DNA of 11,436 nucleotides from an uncultured Veillonella sp. (lineage in GTDB: Bacteria > Bacillota > Negativicutes > Veillonellales > Veillonellaceae): positions 1-11,436 of the forward strand of contig URSE01000034.1 of the NCBI GenBank assembly GCA_900550455.1, read 5' to 3'. Both the position numbers and the translations under genes were made by a program. The notes under the pieces are model-generated. The model was not told where the DNA came from, did no database searches, and saw nothing but the letters and a program-made list of their open reading frames with translations. Shown piece after piece: positions 8,401 to 11,436 of the stretch. The first letter of the stretch is position 1; every line of letters starts with the position of its first letter.

Positions 8401-9681
8401 TTTCATATCCTGTCCACCAATATCCAAGATGAAGGATACCTCTGGGCAGAAGAAGCGAGCCGCTCGGTAATGAGCCATGGTTTCAACTTCCCCAATATCG
8501 ATGCCAAGGGCCCGTTTTAGAAAGGCTTCCCCGTAGCCAGTAACACCCGAATGGGCAATATAAGCCCCCTTAGGCAACTTAGCATAAATCTCTTCGATAA
8601 TTTCTTGAGCCTTTTCCAACGGCTTACCATGGTTAGGACCATAGTAGGAGTAGAGGATGCGGCGGTCTTGGTCCATGAGAACTGCTTTGATAGTTGTAGA
8701 TCCAGCATCTAAGCCTAGATAGCAAGGGCCTTGGGCCTCTTCTATACGGCCTTTAGGAGATACAGCCTTAGCATGACGCTCGCGGAAGGCTGCCAATTCC
8801 TCTTCGTTCTTAAAGAGAGGGGCTACCCTGTCAGTAGCTTCCATAGGCATGCCAATCAGCTTGCCTACGGCATTCACCAATTCAATCACCGTGTAATCTC
8901 GACATGCTTCTTCCATAAGGGCTGCCCCTAAAGCGATGAAAAGCTCCCCATTTTCAGGAACGATTTGGTGTTCTTGGTCCAATTCCAAGGTATCAGTAAA
9001 GCACTTACGCAATTCTGACAAGAAGGTCAAAGGACCGCCCAAGAAGGCTACATACCCTTCAATCTTATGGCCGCAAGCCAAGCCAGCAATGGTTTGATTA
9101 ACGATAGATTGGAATACGGACTTAGCAATATTTTCATGGGAAGCCCCTTGATTCAAGAGAGCCTGTACGTCCGTCTTGGCAAATACACCGCAACGCGCGG
9201 CAATAGGATACAAGGTATCCGCCTGTTTAGCCAGTTCATTAAGGCCAGATGCATCCGTCTGCAGAAGGGTAGCCATTTGGTCGATAAAGGCTCCCGTACC
9301 ACCAGCACAAGATCCATTCATCCGGTGTTCTGCCTGTTGGCCCAAGTAAGTTACCTTGGCATCTTCCCCGCCCAATTCAATGATGACATCTGTTTGTGGG
9401 TAAAGGGTTTTAATCGCCCGCGTTTCAGCGATAACTTCCTGAACAAAAGGAACTTCAATCTTATCAGCCATAGCCATCCCGCCAGACCCGGTAACTGCTA
9501 CGTGAACATGATCATGTTCATGGCCCACCATGGCCTCTTTTAAAAGGGCGTGAACGGTTTCCAAAATATTAGAAAAATGGCGTTGGTATTTTTTATATAA
9601 ATAGTTGTCTGTTTCATCGAGCAAGACTACCTTAACCGTGGTAGAGCCTACGTCGATACCCATACGCAACAATTGCGGCAT
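5431..9681 (-). CDS. Giant 2-hydroxyacyl-CoA dehydratase activase fusion (BadF/BadG/BcrA/BcrD ATPase, DUF2229, HgdB-like)
   Basis: This is a 1,416-residue cytosolic protein. Related activators (HgdC, BcrA/D) use ATP to push an electron from a [4Fe-4S] cluster into a radical dehydratase or reductase. Module 1 (about 6-260) has GIDVGSTT phosphate loop (8-15), LGGEDAK (103-109), CAGGTG with Cys125, and ARCGVF with Cys164. Module 2 (about 321-580) has GLDAGSTT (323-330), IGGQDMK (421-427), CSAGCG with Cys445, and SRCTVF with Cys484. In both modules the cysteines are 39 residues apart, the spacing of the HgdC cluster ligands. Next comes CGLCANNC...GNRC (Cys608, 611, 615, 634), a probable Fe-S site, then a DUF2229 region starting at KRVGIPRVLNMYEDFPFW. 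HgdB-like regions with DxACYP motifs follow (Cys728, Cys1072), then a GGGCRATNY segment (1105-1112) and a C-terminal PFGCLPNHVSGKG (1363-1375). The start at 9681 has GAGGT four bases upstream. The frame opens further, but the predicted transcript starts near 9773. The real substrate is unknown. Confidence 0.92.
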   Translation of the reverse strand: MPQLLRMGIDVGSTTVKVVLLDETDNYLYKKYQRHFSNILETVHALLKEAMVGHEHDHVHVAVTGSGGMAMADKIEVPFVQEVIAETRAIKTLYPQTDVIIELGGEDAKVTYLGQQAEHRMNGSCAGGTGAFIDQMATLLQTDASGLNELAKQADTLYPIAARCGVFAKTDVQALLNQGASHENIAKSVFQSIVNQTIAGLACGHKIEGYVAFLGGPLTFLSELRKCFTDTLELDQEHQIVPENGELFIALGAALMEEACRDYTVIELVNAVGKLIGMPMEATDRVAPLFKNEEELAAFRERHAKAVSPKGRIEEAQGPCYLGLDAGSTTIKAVLMDQDRRILYSYYGPNHGKPLEKAQEIIEEIYAKLPKGAYIAHSGVTGYGEAFLKRALGIDIGEVETMAHYRAARFFCPEVSFILDIGGQDMKCCKIRDGYIEDIVLNEACSAGCGSFLDTFAQGLKIPIADFAKEGLLAPMPIDLGSRCTVFMNSKVKQAQKEGATVPDIAAGLAYSVIKNALYKVLKVKDPKELGDHIVVQGGTFYNESVLRAFEQLLGVEVIRPDTAGLMGAYGMAILAQEAAEETKENYSTLADLEAIKSLAVTTTMRHCGLCANNCMLTINAFTDGRKYVTGNRCDRGAGDMIQEKHKPVPNLVDLKLKRIFDYYLKQNLPEFTGKKRVGIPRVLNMYEDFPFWFTFWNTLGYEVVLSDYTTKDQFNSALDTIPSDTACYPAKSVHGHIKQLTNSQVDFIWYPCIQHGPMEYSRDNNYHCPMVISYPELIKNNMQDVLGDIPLVEPFLPLADKKSLVPRLKDALSFLGLSKKEVQAAVDKAWDEQEQWKKDYQEITKKTVSRLIAEKIPAIVLCGRPYHLDSGINHGIPELINSLGMAVLTEDGVAPLGHAVKHLRVVDQWTYHSRLYRAAEFVSRTEGFEVVELNSFGCGLDSIVADQVKDILAAKHKIHTVLKIDEGTNLGAVTIRIRSLQSVMEKAMRQKSLQVPEVETLVEKPEYSYERAIFTEEMAKSYTILVPEMSPLHFDILNPVLKAQGYHFELLKAPSREDIEVGLKYIHNDACYPAIMVVGQLMSALLSGKYDVNKTAVIISQTGGGCRATNYIGYLRKALIDAGIPQVPILSLNASGMEKQPGFSLNRSFLHRMIQAVVYGDALQQCILATRPYEKEAGSTEALAKYWIDRITKTIATDSLRQYNKNIKALVKDFDDLPVTGEKKPRVGVVGEIYVKFHPAANNHIYELIEKEGGEVVTSGLLDFFLYCAMDSTYRAKHLDGTWLSGFAGSLAREALELYRLPYAQAVKKSKRFDHVERMTDVAKVASNYIDLGNQCGEGWFLTGDMIDLIEKGAKQIVCLQPFGCLPNHVSGKGMVKTLSAAYPDVRIAAIDYDPGSSAVNQANRLKLLLATMFE

Positions 9682-9779
9682 GTAGACCTCATTTCTCAGC
9701 ACACACGTGCAAACACAGAATAGGAAGTAATGGCTATCATGAATCTCTTTGAATTTTGGATACATGACTAACACTGTAT

Positions 9780-9785
9780 ATTATA
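9780..9785 (-). promoter_or_regulatory. Extended -10 promoter of the activase gene
   Basis: A perfect TATAAT with a TGA extension (TGATATAAT) reads on the minus strand. The -35 region is poor, which is common for extended -10 promoters. It would start transcription around 9773, leaving a leader of roughly 90 bases before the ATG at 9681 and excluding the in-frame upstream GTG at 9774. Confidence 0.6.
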
Positions 9786-9880
9786 TCACTAAAGTGCCCG
9801 TCTAGTATGACTGCTATCACATTTCACCTAAAATTCTCGATATAAAGATTAATTACAGCCCTATAGCAAGGTCCCACTAC

Positions 9881-9910
9881 AAAAAAACTCCCATCCTAAG
9901 ATGGGAGTTT
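9881..9910 (-). terminator. Rho-independent terminator of the symporter gene
   Basis: A perfect 11-bp inverted repeat (arms 9885-9895 and 9900-9910, loop CTAA) gives a U7 tract on the minus strand (9887-9881). It follows the symporter stop by 64 bases and insulates the activase promoter from it. Confidence 0.9.
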
Positions 9911-9974
9911 CTTATTCATAGAATCTCTAAGATTACCTAAGGGCTTTCATAGATCCTAGACTACTCACGAGTTA

Positions 9975-11282
9975 TTAAAGGGCTTCAAAGTGACGGCCGT
10001 CGTCTTCCAACTTACCTTCCAAGTCTTTATCGACCATAGCACATACAGCGGAATCAGACCAAACATTTTCTGCTGTTTCCACCATATCGATGATGGTGTA
10101 AATAGGAAGGATGACGCCCAAGAGACCGATTGGTGCTCCAATGGAGGACATGAGGGAGAGGGTGAGGAAGTAGCATCCCATTGGAACCCCTGCATTACCA
10201 ACCGCTGCTAATACGGCGATGAAGAGCCAGGAAATCATTGTGCCCCACGTCAATTCAATACCAGCATTTTGCATAACGAAGAGGCTGGTTACCAAGATAA
10301 AGGCTGCACAACCGTTCATGTTGATGGTCGTACAAATTGGCAATACGAAACGAGATACGGCAGGTTTAGCATTTAAGTTCTTTTCTGCGGAAGCCAAGGT
10401 AACAGGCAATGTTGCAGCGGAGGACTTAGTGAAAAGCGCTACCGCTACAGCCGGGGACATCTTACGAAAGACGTGTAAAGGATTAAGGCCACGCAAAAGA
10501 AGGAAGATTGGAATAACCACGAAGAATTGGATAATATTACCACCCAATACAACCAAGGTATATTTACCAAGGGCCCCTACTACAACACCTGCTTCAATTT
10601 GTGCGGACAATTGCGCAGCGAAGGCCAAGATACCAACAGGCAAGACATAGATCAAAGCACGGATCAATTGGAAGAGCAATTCTTGCAAGCCATGTAAGCC
10701 CTTTAAGATGGTATCACGGTTTTCCGTCTTAGGCATAAAAGCGAAAGCAATCCCTACGGATGCAGCGATGAGCATAACGGATAAAACATTGCCATCCACA
10801 AATGGTTTGATAACATTGTTAGGGATAATGGATAAGAAGTGGTCATAGTAAGACATGTGACCTAATTTTTCAGGCACAGCGGAAGCGCCTGCCCCCACTA
10901 CGTCAGCTGGCAAGTTACCAGGCGCAATCAAGAGGAAAAGAGCCAAACCAAGCGCTGCTGCTGCAATGGTAGTCAAAAGAGTATAGGTTACAGCGTGACC
11001 AAAGATCCGCTTAGTATCCTTTTTAGCACCCAAGGCTGCCAAGGTAGTAATTACCGCCAAGGCTACAGTTGGAACGGCAATGAATTGGAATAAGCGAGTG
11101 AATACGGACGCAATAAAATTAAACAATTCATTCAAAGATGGGATATTAAGCCAACCCAAAATGCCACCAATGATGAGGGCAGCAAACCATAATATAAATT
11201 GACGCAATTTGCCTTGGCCACGACTTTGCTCCATGACCTGGTGCTTTAATTGCTCAACTTGTTGATTATCTTGTTGAGACAT
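9975..11282 (-). CDS. Dicarboxylate/amino acid:cation symporter (DAACS, GltP/GltPh fold)
   Basis: This 435-residue membrane transporter would import an amino acid or related solute using Na+ or H+. Its length fits the family. About 25 polar, Gln-rich residues precede the first membrane helix. The diagnostic elements occur in order: hairpin 1 KSSAATLPVTL (286-296), INMNGCAAF in helix 7 (320-328), hairpin 2 GVPMGCYFLTLSLMSSIGAP (365-384), and helix 8 DMVETAENVWSD (399-410). Against GltPh, Asp399 corresponds to Asp394 (binds the substrate amino group), Asn406 to Asn401 and Asp410 to Asp405 (sodium). However, the side-chain-carboxylate-binding Arg397 is Glu402, NMDGT is NMNGC, and VPGAG is VPMGC. 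The protein is therefore unlikely to be a typical glutamate/aspartate or C4-dicarboxylate carrier; a neutral or basic amino acid, or cystine, is more plausible. A consensus AGGAGG (11288-11293) five bases before the ATG fixes the start. The gene stands alone. Confidence 0.9.
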   Translation of the reverse strand: MSQQDNQQVEQLKHQVMEQSRGQGKLRQFILWFAALIIGGILGWLNIPSLNELFNFIASVFTRLFQFIAVPTVALAVITTLAALGAKKDTKRIFGHAVTYTLLTTIAAAALGLALFLLIAPGNLPADVVGAGASAVPEKLGHMSYYDHFLSIIPNNVIKPFVDGNVLSVMLIAASVGIAFAFMPKTENRDTILKGLHGLQELLFQLIRALIYVLPVGILAFAAQLSAQIEAGVVVGALGKYTLVVLGGNIIQFFVVIPIFLLLRGLNPLHVFRKMSPAVAVALFTKSSAATLPVTLASAEKNLNAKPAVSRFVLPICTTINMNGCAAFILVTSLFVMQNAGIELTWGTMISWLFIAVLAAVGNAGVPMGCYFLTLSLMSSIGAPIGLLGVILPIYTIIDMVETAENVWSDSAVCAMVDKDLEGKLEDDGRHFEAL

Positions 11283-11327
11283 AGGAACCTCCTAAACAGA
11301 ATCAATACCTTACTTTTTGCAAATCCT

Positions 11328-11357
11328 ATTTTACTGCTAGGTATTAATATTGGTCAA
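11328..11357 (-). promoter_or_regulatory. Predicted promoter of the symporter gene
   Basis: On the minus strand, TTGACC (11357-11352) and TAAAAT (11333-11328) each match the sigma-70 consensus at five of six positions, with an 18-bp spacer. The start site would be near 11321, a leader of roughly 40 bases. The AT-rich bases from 11358 to the window end hold no gene that I can see. Confidence 0.6.
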
Positions 11358-11436
11358 GATGATTTTTATCACATATTTATTAAGTAGATTTTATTTCCTA
11401 CCTATTTTTTCTACCTATTCTTATTTTAATTACTTT

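Noticed and set aside
9682..9774. N-terminal extension of the activase to the GTG at 9774
   Set aside because: It has no ribosome binding site and would begin at or before the predicted transcript start. The ATG at 9681 has GAGGT upstream and begins right before the conserved GIDVGSTT.
11358..11376. CRP/FNR-like TGTGAT-ATCA half-sites upstream of the symporter promoter
   Set aside because: The arms are short and imperfect in AT-rich DNA, so chance is a sufficient explanation.
1..11436. CRISPR, insertion sequence, phage, or toxin-antitoxin system
   Set aside because: I found no regularly spaced repeats, transposase-like protein, terminal inverted repeats around a gene, or small paired genes. 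The truncated permease shows no flanking mobile-element ends.

Overview
The window looks like chromosomal DNA of an anaerobic, lactate-using Firmicute of the Negativicutes, most likely Veillonella or a close relative. The reasons are an LctP-type lactate permease, a roughly 1,400-residue fused CoA-dehydratase activase of the BadF/HgdC family (typical of anaerobes), strong purine-rich ribosome binding sites, AT-rich spacers and compact rho-independent terminators between almost all genes. The genus is inferred from gene content and style, not from a marker gene.

Layout, left to right. Plus strand: a complete L-lactate permease (24-1655), its terminator, then a tiny second lactate-permease gene (1806-2180). 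In this second gene the first ~33 residues are joined in frame to the last ~90, with the whole transport core missing. A terminator shared with the convergent neighbour follows. Minus strand: an exported Ala/Thr/Val/Lys-rich protein of unknown function (2285-2803). Plus strand: a Bcr/CflA-type drug efflux transporter (3138-4355). Minus strand: a secreted DUF3298/RsiV-like protein (4477-5175), the giant activase (5431-9681) and a dicarboxylate/amino acid:cation symporter (9975-11282). The last two are separate units, each with its own promoter and terminator.

No operon is evident: every gene appears to be its own transcription unit. Three genes are transporters (lactate in, drug out, amino acid or related solute in) and two are exported proteins. 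These two exported proteins have nearly identical signal peptides and share a promoter -10/start element (TATACTAAGGG on the minus strand), so they may be co-regulated. The giant protein carries two ASKHA ATPase modules, each with the complete [4Fe-4S] cysteine pair of 2-hydroxyacyl-CoA dehydratase activators, plus C-terminal cysteine-rich, dehydratase-like regions. No separate dehydratase subunit is present.

Most worth a second look are the collapsed but open lactate permease paralogue, the doubled activase, the non-canonical substrate site of the symporter, and the shared promoter/signal-peptide module with an orphan third copy of its promoter element. I saw no CRISPR array, tRNA, rRNA, transposase or phage gene, and no complete novel defence or mobile system.
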